Shown here piece after piece: positions 56,795-64,000 of a DNA stretch of 64,000 bases (position 1 is the stretch's first letter; each line of letters opens with the position of its first letter). The position numbers and the translations under genes are program-made. The stretch is from Fodinicola feengrottensis (GTDB lineage Bacteria > Actinomycetota > Actinomycetes > Mycobacteriales > HKI-0501). The notes under the pieces are model-generated. The model made no database searches. It was not told the DNA's origin and saw only the letters and a list, made by a program, of their open reading frames with translations. The stretch spans positions 1-64,000 of the forward strand of contig NZ_WOTO01000046.1 in NCBI RefSeq assembly GCF_010993775.1, given 5' to 3'.

Positions 56795-57674
56795 ATGTCA
56801 GGTCTCGACGTACTCGTGGTGGGTGCGACCGGGCAGCAGGGCGGCGCCACCGCGCGGGAGTTGCTGGCGCACGGCCACACGGTACGTGCGATGACCCGTA
56901 CGCCGAAGTCGCCGGCGGCACGCGCGCTTGCCTTGGCAGGTGCCAAAATTGTTCGAGGCGATCTCACCGACTGCGGATCGGTCGCGGCCGCCGCGGCCGG
57001 AGCGGACGCCGCTTCCTGGTGTCCGACACGTTCGACGCGGGAGTGGAAGAGGAAACCCGGGTCGCCATCAAAGGGGTGGAAGGGTTTCGTGCGGCCGGGG
57101 TCGGTCACGTGGTCTACACCTCGGCGGCCAGCGCGGACCGGGACACCGGCGTGCCGCATTACGAGAGCAAGCGGCGAGTCGAGCACTACCTGCGCGAACA
57201 GGCCGTGCCGCACACGGTGATCGGGCCCGCTTTCTTCATGGAGAACAGGTTTTTCGGGCTACGCCGGATCGACGACGGCTGGATCCTGCCGAGCCCGATG
57301 CCGGTGGACCGGCAGCTCCAGCAGATCCCAGTGGACGACATCGGCGCCTTCGCGCGGCATGTTTTTTTGAGCACCGGGAGCAGATGCTGGGTCAGCGGAT
57401 AGACATCGCCAGCGACGAGCTGGATGGTCGGCACACCGCGGACGCACTCTCGCAGACCTTGAGCGCATCCGTACGAGCCGTCGCGGTGCCGGCCGATGCG
57501 GCCCGTTTCGGGCCGGATCTGGCGAAGATGTTCGACTACATCACCCGAGTGGGTTTCGTCGCGGATGTGGCTGGGCTGCGTCGCGACTTCGCCGACGTGC
57601 ACTGGCAGCGGTTCGGTGACTGGGCAACGAAACAGGACTGGGTGGCTCAGGCCGGCCGGGCCGAACCACAGTAG
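56795..57674 (+). CDS. NmrA-like NAD(P)-binding protein (two frameshifts)
   Basis: About 293 residues of the atypical SDR/NmrA family. It has [20 protein letters not shown] with the glycine motif, [20 protein letters not shown], then in a new frame [40 protein letters not shown] and [12 protein letters not shown]. The C-terminal part, from about 57368, reads [20 protein letters not shown] and [18 protein letters not shown]. Such proteins in type II clusters act as NADPH-dependent reductases (for example quinone or epoxide reduction) or as redox sensors. Its place among tailoring genes favours the enzyme role. Confidence 0.82.
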
Positions 57675-57688
57675 ACGAGAGGATTATC

Positions 57689-58941
57689 GTGACCATAGAA
57701 GAAAAGGCCGTGCCGGAGCTGTTCAGTGACGGCTTCCTGGCCGACCCGTTCCCGACCTACCTACAACCACCTCCGGGAGAACGACCCGGTGGTACGCATC
57801 GACTATCCCGGCCACCGGCTGAGCGTCTGGTTCATCACCCGGTACGAGGACGTGCGTGCCGCCTTCGTGGATCCCCGATTCTGCAAGGACCGTACGACTC
57901 TGGGCAGCGACTGCCCGTTGGCGTCCACCGCGCACCACGACCCGGAGCTGGTCGCACTGACCCGCTGTCTGAACATGGTCGACGACCCCGAACACACCCG
58001 GCTGCGCCGGTTGGTCTCCACCGGTTTCACCCCGCGACGGGTGAAACAAATGGAAACCGAGGCGCGCGCGTACGCGAACAAACTGATCGACGCGGTGGTC
58101 GCGGACGGCAGGATGGATCTGGTCGCGAACCTCGCGAACCCGCTTTCTTTCGACATTATTGGCGGCATGATCGGCGGCCTGCCCGATGAGGAGGGCCGCG
58201 GTTTCGACCGGGTCCGACTGCGCGAGCTGGGTCAGCGGCTGACGACGCCGATCAACGGTACGACTCCGTTGGAATACAACGAAATCAAGCATGAGATCAA
58301 GCGGCTCACGCTGGACCTGATCGAGCGCCGGCGCGGTTCGGACGGTGGTGACTCGTTCAGTGCCTTCGTCCAGGCCAACGAGCGCGGCGAGATCACCGAC
58401 GACGAGTTGCTCGCGATGATCGTCACCCTGGTGGTCGGCGGCATGGACACCACTGCCTCCTTCATTGCCACCGCTTTCCACTCGCTGTTGACAAACCCGG
58501 AGCAGCTGAAGGGTGCTGCGCGAGCAGCCTGAGCTGATGGAATCGGCCGTTGAAGAGCTGCTGCGCTACGCCGGCGGCATGCAGATGGCGTCTTTCCATT
58601 ACACCAAGGAAGAGGTGGAGATCGGTGGGGTGACGATCCCGCGCGGCGAGGTGGTCGCTTTCGTGCTCTTCGCGGCCAACCGGGACCCGGAGCAGTTCGA
58701 GAACCCGGACCAGCTGGACCTGAACCGGCCGGACAACTCGCATCTGGGTTTCGGGCTGGGCATGCACAACTGCCTCGGCCAGAAGCTCGGCCGGATGCTC
58801 ACCACGGTCGCGATCGAGACCGTGTTGGAAAGGATAGGCGACTTCCAGCTCGCGGTGCCCGCCGACCAGGTCCACTGGCGGCCGGGTGCACTGCTTCGCG
58901 CGCCGCATGAGCTGCCGGTCGTTTTCACCGCCAAGTCTTAG
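57689..58941 (+). CDS. Cytochrome P450 number 1 (two frameshifts)
   Basis: About 417 residues. It starts (GTG) MTIEEKAVPELFSDGFLADP. After an indel near 57758 it continues RENDPVVRIDYPGHRLSVWF and NMVDDPEHTRLRRLVSTGFT. The I-helix is VVGGMDTTASF with the acid-alcohol pair. After an indel near 58512 come ExxR in VEELLRYAG and the haem loop FGLGMHNCLGQKLGRM. It would use external ferredoxin and reductase; none is present in the cluster portion seen. Likely a polyketide hydroxylase or ring-coupling enzyme. Confidence 0.9.
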
Positions 58942-58957
58942 AAAGGGAGACGTAGTC

Positions 58958-60193
58958 ATGGCCGACGCGCCGAAAATGTTCACGCCGGAGTTCCTCGCCA
59001 ACCCGCACCCGTGTGTGAAGAAGCACCTGCGCGAGACCGCGCCGGTCGTGCCCGTGGTCTATCCCGGCGAAATGACGATCTACTTCGTCACCCGGTTTGA
59101 CGAGGTCCGCAGCGTGCTGGCGGATACCAGATTCAGCAAGGACCGGTCCGCGCTGACGGACGGGGATCTGCGGCCGGAGCGGTTCGAGCGGGACGAGCGG
59201 CTGGCCGCTTTCCACCAGAACCTGAATATGGTGGACCCGCCGAACCACAGCCGGCTGCGCAGGGTCGTCGGACGCCAGTTGCCGCCCCGCAAGGTCCGTG
59301 CGCTAGAGGACCGCGCGCGAGCGTACGCTCGGGAATTGCTGGAAAAGTTCGCTGAGACCGGCAAGGCGGACTTGATTGGCGATCTGGTGTTGCCGTTCGC
59401 AGAAAAAATTCTCGGTGACTTCAATGGCACGGATGTGTTGACAGCTGAGGAAAACCGTTTCATGCGGGACAAGATCAGCCTGCTGATCAGCCCGCCGTAC
59501 GATCTGCGGCTGGACGACTTCGAAGTGCTCAAGCACGAGATCATGGAGGTCATCGTCACGTTGCTGGAGCGCCGCGAGGCCAACCCGAACGACTGCGTTT
59601 TCAGCGGTTTCATCGCCGAACGCGACGCGGGGGAGCTGTCCGAGCTGGAGCTTTTCGCGCTGACCATCACGATGTTGTTCTCCGGCATCGAGTCGGTCAT
59701 CGCGTTCACCGGTACGGCCCTGCATTCACTGCTGCGCAATCCCGAGCAGTTGGAGCTGCTGAAGGCGCGGCCCGAACTGTTGCAGAACGCGATCGAGGAG
59801 CTGATCCGCTACGACAGCGGCACCCAGATCGGCACCTTCCGGTTCACTCGTGAGGAAATCGAGGTGGGTGGCGTCGCTATCCCGGCTGGTTCGACAGTCT
59901 GCCCGCTGCTGGCCGCCGCCCACCGCGACCCGGCGAAGTTCGCCAACCCAGACCGCCTGGACATCACCCGGGAGGACAATCACCACCTCGGTTTCGGCCT
60001 GGGCATTCACAACTGCATCGGCGCGTTGTTCGGCCGGATGCTGGCTGGCATCGCGGTCGAGGCGATCGTCACCGGACTCGCGGACGTACGACTCGCCGTC
60101 GAACCGGCCGACCTGAAGTGGAAGCCGGGCCTGCTGCACCGCGCGCTTTTCGAGCTGCCGGTGGCATTCGCGCCGGTCGGGGTGCCGGCGTGA
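58958..60193 (+). CDS. Cytochrome P450 number 2, with unusual I-helix
   Basis: A 411-residue P450, frame intact. It has HQNLNMVDPPNHSRLRRVVG, the ExxR motif in IEELIRYDSG (Glu281, Arg284) and the haem loop FGLGIHNCIGALFGRM (Cys353). The I-helix reads MLFSGIESVIAF: the usual AGxDTT or AGHETT is SGIESV (Glu245, Ser246, Val247), so the conserved Thr is missing and only Ser is left. Such changes are found in P450s that do not follow the standard oxygen activation, for example peroxide-driven or coupling enzymes. The GAAAGGGAG before ATG is a strong ribosome site. Confidence 0.93.
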   Translation: MADAPKMFTPEFLANPHPCVKKHLRETAPVVPVVYPGEMTIYFVTRFDEVRSVLADTRFSKDRSALTDGDLRPERFERDERLAAFHQNLNMVDPPNHSRLRRVVGRQLPPRKVRALEDRARAYARELLEKFAETGKADLIGDLVLPFAEKILGDFNGTDVLTAEENRFMRDKISLLISPPYDLRLDDFEVLKHEIMEVIVTLLERREANPNDCVFSGFIAERDAGELSELELFALTITMLFSGIESVIAFTGTALHSLLRNPEQLELLKARPELLQNAIEELIRYDSGTQIGTFRFTREEIEVGGVAIPAGSTVCPLLAAAHRDPAKFANPDRLDITREDNHHLGFGLGIHNCIGALFGRMLAGIAVEAIVTGLADVRLAVEPADLKWKPGLLHRALFELPVAFAPVGVPA

Positions 60194-61372
60194 CCACCAC
60201 GCAGCAGAGCCACGACCAGGAGTTGGCGCAGATCCGGGAAAACACCCCGGTCTGCCCGGTGACGCCACCCCATGGCGTACCGACGTGGCTGGTCACCCGG
60301 TACGACCACGCGCGGGCCGTGCTCGTCGATCCGCGCATCAGCAAGGATATGCACAGCGCGATGTCGGCCTATCAGGCGCTGTTCGGCGACTCGTCGATGG
60401 CGTTGGACGACAACATGATCTTCTCTGACGGACCCAAACACACCCGGCTGCGCCGGCTGGTCGCGAAGGCCTTCACCCCACGGCGGGTGGAGGCGCTGCG
60501 GCCGCGTACCCAACAGATCACCGACCAGTTATTGGACGCGATCGGCCCGTACGCGCCCGTCAACCTGGTTGAGGCGTTCACTTTTCCGCTCCCCATCACC
60601 GTTATCTGTGAGCTGCTGGGTGTGCCAGCGGACATGCGTGCGGACTTCCAGCGTTGGTCGACCACCGTCGCGGGCACTGTCTACGACGATGATTCCGTAC
60701 GGTTGCAACAGGCGGCTGAGGAGCAGATGCATCACCAGCTCGTAGAGTTGGTGGCACTCAAGAGAAAGGAGCCGGGCGACGATCTGCTGACCGATCTGAT
60801 CGCTGCGAGGGGACGACGGAGATCGGCTCTCCGAGGCCGAGCTCGTGTCGATGACGTGGTTGCTGCTCTTCGCTGGCCACGAAACGACGGCGCGGTTGTT
60901 GGGGAACGCGATCCATGCACTGCTCACCCATCCTGACCAGTTGCGCAGGCTGGTGGCCGAGCCGCACCTGATCGGCACCGCAGTCGAGGAATTCATCCGT
61001 TTCGACGGCCCGGCCGAGAACGCCACTTTTCGGGTCGCCACCGAGGATATTCCGCTCGCGGACGCGGTCATCGAAAAGGGTTCGCTGGTGCAGATCGTGC
61101 TGGCCACCGCGAATCGAGATCCCCGGCACTTCGACCGCCCGGAGGATTTGGATATCGGGCGTACGGACAACCACCACCTCGGCATGGGTCACGGCATCCA
61201 CTACTGCCTCGGCGCGTCACTTGCCAGGATGGAAGCCGAAATCGCCATCGGCACCCTGTTCCGCCGCTTCCCGCACCTCACCCTGGCCGGCGAGGTCCCA
61301 CGGCTTGGCCCCGAAAACCCGGCCTTTCGTGGTGTTTCAGCCCTTCCGGTTCTCCTGCACGCGCGAACTTGA
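60190..61372 (+). CDS. Cytochrome P450 number 3 (one frameshift)
   Basis: About 394 residues of the CYP105/107-like type. It has MIFSDGPKHTRLRRLVAKAF and TFPLPITVICELLGVPADMR. After an indel near 60812 come LLLFAGHETTARLLGNAIHA as a complete I-helix motif, VEEFIRFDGPAENATFRVAT and the haem loop GMGHGIHYCLGASLARMEAE, in which the usual first Phe is replaced by Met. The GTG start overlaps the stop of P450 number 2. It is the last gene of the rightward tailoring block, followed by a long hairpin. Confidence 0.9.
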
Positions 61373-61423
61373 CGTTTTCGCTGCCGATACGCCGAAAACG
61401 ACAGCGAAAACGTCGAGCTCGCG
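61362..61423. terminator. Long hairpin between convergent genes, likely bidirectional terminator
   Basis: GACGTTTTCGCTG at 61371-61383 and CAGCGAAAACGTC at 61402-61414 pair over 13 bases with an 18-base loop. Outside it the stem continues with one mismatch and one wobble to 61362 and 61423. It begins inside the last codons of P450 number 3 and ends 10 bases before the stop of the convergent marR gene, the normal place for a shared terminator. Confidence 0.75.
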
Positions 61424-61432
61424 AACGAGTCG

Positions 61433-61861
61433 TCAGGAGGCGGACATCAGGCGGTGCAGGAAGTCCATCAGGACCGTTCGCTCGGACTCGTCGAGGGCCT
61501 GGAAGGTGCGTTCCGCGAGCTCGACGTTGTGTTGGCGGATTTTCTCGATGTGTTCCCAGCCGGCCGGGGTGATGGTGATCAGCGTGGTCCGGCGGTCGTT
61601 CCGTGCTGGCGTACGCGCGACCAGCCCGTCGCCTTCGAGGGTGTCGGCGAGCGCGGTGACGGCCCGCGGGGTGACGCCAAGGGCCGTGCCGATGTCGCTC
61701 ATCCGGGCCCCGGAGCCGATCGACTCCAGCGTCACCATGAACCTCACAGCGGCCACTGACCAGCCCAAAGTCGCGAAATAAGTGCCGGCCTTGCGGCGCA
61801 TCTCCTGCGCGGCGCGAGTGAACGTCTGGCTCAGGTCGGCGGCGCTTGGTGTCGTACTCAA
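61433..61861 (-). CDS. MarR-family transcriptional regulator
   Basis: A 142-residue winged-helix repressor, frame intact. Helix-turn-helix: ARMSDIGTALGVTPRAVTAL followed by ADTLEGDGLVARTPARNDRR, whose wing carries the D-R-R motif of the family. TTG start at 61861, with AAGGAGG seven bases upstream. It is divergent from the DrrA-type transporter gene across 85 bases that contain two palindromes, so it probably represses the exporter and itself until it binds the polyketide or an intermediate. This is a usual self-resistance arrangement. Confidence 0.87.
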   Translation of the reverse strand: MSTTPSAADLSQTFTRAAQEMRRKAGTYFATLGWSVAAVRFMVTLESIGSGARMSDIGTALGVTPRAVTALADTLEGDGLVARTPARNDRRTTLITITPAGWEHIEKIRQHNVELAERTFQALDESERTVLMDFLHRLMSAS

Positions 61862-61870
61862 CAAACCTCC

Positions 61871-61899
61871 TTGGAAGTATTTACATACTTCACTATCCT
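61871..61899 (+). promoter_or_regulatory. Predicted promoter of the DrrAB exporter
   Basis: TTGGAA at 61871-61876 and TATCCT at 61894-61899 are 17 bases apart, a standard sigma-70 layout. The first palindrome (61874-61891) sits between the two boxes, where a bound repressor would block polymerase. Confidence 0.55.
61874..61891. promoter_or_regulatory. Palindrome 1, candidate MarR operator
   Basis: GAAGTAT-TTAC-ATACTTC: two perfect 7-base arms around four bases, 18 bp long. It is AT-rich like known MarR sites and overlaps the predicted exporter promoter. Confidence 0.65.
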
Positions 61900-61918
61900 C
61901 CTGTACATAATACAGGAG
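61898..61918. promoter_or_regulatory. Palindrome 2, candidate second MarR operator
   Basis: CTCCTGTA-CATAA-TACAGGAG: two perfect 8-base arms around five bases. It starts at the predicted -10 box and covers the expected start of transcription. Its arms differ from palindrome 1, so they may bind with different strength or bind another protein; it could also form an RNA hairpin at the 5' end of the message. Confidence 0.6.
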
Positions 61919-61946
61919 TTCATCAGTTCTTCGAAGGGAGTGGCCC

Positions 61947-62927
61947 ATGGCGGCTGACAAACCGGCCGTATTGGTCGAAAACGTACGGAAGCGATTCGGC
62001 GAGACCGAGGCGTTGCGAGGCCTGGACCTGTCTGTCCAGCCCGGCCAGATCGTCTGCCTGCTCGGCCCGAACGGTGCCGGCAAGACGACCGCGGTCCGCA
62101 TCATGGCGACCCTGCTGCGCCCGGACAGTGGGCGGGTCGAGGTCGCCGGGCTGGACGTCGTACGTGACGCCCACCGCCTCCGTTCGCTGATCGGCCTGAC
62201 CGGGCAGTATGCCGCCGTCGACGAATACCTGACAGGGCGCGAAAACCTGGACATGTTCGGCCGGCTCTACAAACTGCCGAGGCGGGCCACGAAGGCGCGT
62301 ACGGCAGAGTTGCTGGCTCGTTTCGAGCTGACCGACGCGGCCAACCGCCCGGTCAAAACGTACTCCGGCGGCATGCGTCGGCGCCTGGACCTGGCGGCCA
62401 GTCTGGTCGTCTCGCCGCCGGTGCTGTTCCTCGACGAGCCGACCACCGGCCTGGATCCGCGCAGCCGCCTCGGCATGTGGGAGGTCGTACGCGGCCTGAC
62501 CGCCGCCGGCACTTCGGTGCTGCTGACCACCCAGTATTTGGAGGAGGCTGATCAGTTGGCCGACGACATCTACGTCATAGACCACGGCCAGGCGATTGCG
62601 CACGGCACCGCTGACCAGCTGAAATCCCAGATAGGCGGGGAGCGGCTGGAGATCACCATGGCCGACCCGGGGGATCTGGAGCTGGCCGCGGACGTGCTCC
62701 GCGGCTTCGGTGACGGGATCCCACATGTCGACACTGAGCGGCGGAAGGTCGCGGTCGCGGTGAAGTCGCGTACGGGCCTGCTCACCGACGTGGTGCGCGA
62801 GCTGGACGGGACCGGCGCCGGCGTACAGGACCTCGCGATGCGGCGGCCAACGCTGGACGACGTTTTCCTGGTGTTGACCGGACACAGCGCCGAACCGGTC
62901 GCCGAACTCGTGGAGGTGGCCTCATGA
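61947..62927 (+). CDS. DrrA-type ABC exporter ATPase
   Basis: A 326-residue ATP-binding subunit of the daunorubicin-resistance type, frame intact. Walker A is LLGPNGAGKTTAVRIMATLL, the signature TYSGGMRRRLDLAASLVV, Walker B LFLDEPTTGLDPRSR and the switch His in LTTQYLEEADQLADDIYVID. The C-terminal extension of DrrA proteins is present (AGVQDLAMRRPTLDDVFLVL). With the permease downstream it should pump out the polyketide product. It is coupled to the permease by ATGA. Confidence 0.93.
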   Translation: MAADKPAVLVENVRKRFGETEALRGLDLSVQPGQIVCLLGPNGAGKTTAVRIMATLLRPDSGRVEVAGLDVVRDAHRLRSLIGLTGQYAAVDEYLTGRENLDMFGRLYKLPRRATKARTAELLARFELTDAANRPVKTYSGGMRRRLDLAASLVVSPPVLFLDEPTTGLDPRSRLGMWEVVRGLTAAGTSVLLTTQYLEEADQLADDIYVIDHGQAIAHGTADQLKSQIGGERLEITMADPGDLELAADVLRGFGDGIPHVDTERRKVAVAVKSRTGLLTDVVRELDGTGAGVQDLAMRRPTLDDVFLVLTGHSAEPVAELVEVAS

Positions 62928-63759
62928 CCGTGCTTTTCCTCAGCGCCCCCCACCGCGGGTGATCGCGGTGCCGTCCAGCAATCCACTTCTGGGCTTCTTC
63001 TTGGAAGTCTGTGTGCTCGCCAAGCGCTATCTGATCCATTTGCGCCGGCAGCCACAGCAGTTGATGTTCGCCACCGCGCAACCGGCGCTTTTCGTGCTGA
63101 TGTTTCGTTTTGTGTTTGGTGGGGCCATCAAGATCGGTGCTGGCGCGACCAACTACGCCAGCTATCTGATGCCGGGCATCTTTATCCAGAGCGTCACGCT
63201 CGGCGCGATGACAATTGGCGTACGGCTGGCCGAGGATATGCACAGCGGCCTGATCGACCGGTTCCGGTCGCTGCCGATCTCTCGGGCGGCGGTCCTGACC
63301 GGACACACCACCGCCGGTCTGCTGCGCAATCTTTTCGTGGTATGTATCGTTTTCGTGGTGGGCCTCGCGGTGGGCTTTCGGCCGGCCCTGGACCCGCTGG
63401 GCTGGCTGGCCGCGATCGCGTTGATTTTGGGCTTCACGTTCGCGATTTTCGTGGGTCGCGGTGACGATCGCGCTCTATGTCTCCAATCTGGAGGCCGTGG
63501 AGATGGCCGGGCTGACGCTGCTCATGCCGCTGACTTTTTGTCAGCAGCGCGTTCGTTCCGACCCAGTCGATGCCCGGACCGCTGCGCTGGTTTGCCGAAC
63601 ACCAGCCGGTCAGCGTCGTTATCGACGCAGTACGGCCGTTGTTCCTGGGCACCGACCCCGGCCCCTACCCATATTTGGCGCTGCTGTGGATCGTCGGCAT
63701 CGTCGCGGTCTTCTCGCGCGCTCGCGGTGCGCGGCTACCTGCGCGCCACATCCAAGTAA
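62924..63759 (+). CDS. DrrB-type ABC-2 exporter permease (about five indels)
   Basis: Membrane subunit of the exporter, about 278 residues after repair. It starts MTVLFLSAPPPRVIAVPSSN, then CVLAKRYLIHLRRQPQQLMF (the N-terminal amphipathic helix of DrrB), LFVLMFRFVFGGAIK, YLMPGIFIQSVTLGAMTIGV and RLAEDMHSGLIDRFRSLPIS (the ABC-2 signature). Later parts are in shifted frames: VTIALYVSNLEAVEMAGLTL, LLMPLTF, SMPGPLRWFAEHQPVSVVID and FLGTDPGPYPYLALLWIVG. Indels lie near 62966, 63455, 63540, 63560 and 63717. It is the most damaged frame of the window. Confidence 0.83.
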
Positions 63760-63774
63760 AGAAAGAGGAAACCC

Positions 63775-64000
63775 ATGATTCGTGACCTTGCCAGAGACAC
63801 CCGCGACCGGGATCTGCCCGAGCTGATCGGCATCCTGGAACAGGAACTTGATTCGGTGGCCGCGCTCGCTGGCGAACTTTCCGAGCAGGACTGGGACAAG
63901 CCCACCGACTGCCCGGGCTGGTCGGTGAAGGACCAGGTCTCGCACATTGTCGGCGTCGAGCAGCGGCTGCTCGGTGACAAGGACCCCGAGCACGAGCTGC
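63775..64000 (+). CDS. Maleylpyruvate isomerase-like (mycothiol-dependent, DinB fold) protein, N-terminal part
   Basis: The first 75 residues of a gene cut by the window edge. DLPELIGILEQELDSVAALA is followed by LSEQDWDKPTDCPGWSVKDQ and VSHIVGVEQRLLGD. The W-x-x-P-T-x-C-P-G-W motif and the downstream His are typical of the MDMPI N-terminal domain, where the helical bundle binds zinc and mycothiol. ATG with GAAAGAGGAAA upstream, 15 bases after the permease stop, so it belongs to the exporter transcript. A role in resistance or in a late thiol-dependent isomerisation is possible. Confidence 0.78.
   Translation, partial: MIRDLARDTRDRDLPELIGILEQELDSVAALAGELSEQDWDKPTDCPGWSVKDQVSHIVGVEQRLLGDKDPEHEL

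Overview
The window comes from a high-GC actinomycete. Supporting signs are frequent GTG/TTG starts, a SAM-IV riboswitch, a mycothiol-type (maleylpyruvate isomerase) fold, an F420/flavin luciferase-like enzyme, a SARP/AfsR regulator and a type II polyketide synthase. No tRNA, rRNA or CRISPR array was seen. About half of the genes read as two or more overlapping frames. In nearly every case the reading frame can be restored by adding or removing one base, often in a run of identical bases, and the conserved motifs on both sides are intact. I treat these as sequence-level indels and give one repaired gene span each.

Layout. 1-2.1 kb: leftward sugar ABC importer (lipoprotein, two permeases). 2.2-7.5 kb: ECF sigma factor with an SDR, then a leftward group of a luciferase-like oxidoreductase, an orphan DesK-type sensor kinase, a small membrane protein and an MBL-fold hydrolase. 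7.5-13.1 kb: zinc alcohol dehydrogenase, phosphoglucomutase, a class V aminotransferase behind a SAM-IV riboswitch, and an FHA-domain protein. 13.1-16.5 kb: an ECF42-type sigma factor with its DGPF/YCII partner, a near-perfect 39-bp hairpin, and an unknown protein. 16.5-23.7 kb: a locus that looks able to strip the methyl groups from glycine betaine or a similar N-methyl compound: Rieske ferredoxin and reductase, IclR regulator, dimethylglycine-dehydrogenase-like enzyme, sarcosine-oxidase-like enzyme and Rieske oxygenase. 24-37 kb: HNH endonuclease, IS630 remnant, DJ-1/GlxA pair, Tat-exported amidase, GDSL hydrolase with FG-GAP repeats, two beta-propeller lactonases, flavin reductase, otsB, otsA, acetyltransferase and ettA.

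37-64 kb: a type II polyketide gene cluster that runs off the right edge. It opens with an AfsR-type and a StrR-type regulator. Next come two SchA/CurD proteins, an amidohydrolase, a diaminopimelate-epimerase-like protein with altered substrate motifs, two small ABM monooxygenases, and a full acetyl-CoA carboxylase (AccDA, AccB, AccC) to supply malonyl-CoA. The core follows: TcmI-type cyclase, cupin, KS-alpha, KS-beta, ketoreductase, ACP and aromatase. Tailoring genes are an O-methyltransferase, a luciferase-like oxidoreductase, a second ketoreductase, an NmrA-type reductase and three consecutive cytochromes P450. A MarR regulator faces a DrrAB-type exporter, and the window ends in a maleylpyruvate-isomerase-like gene. 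The cyclase/cupin/KS/ACP/aromatase set resembles spore-pigment and pentangular-polyphenol clusters. The DapF-like and amidohydrolase genes are the least expected members.
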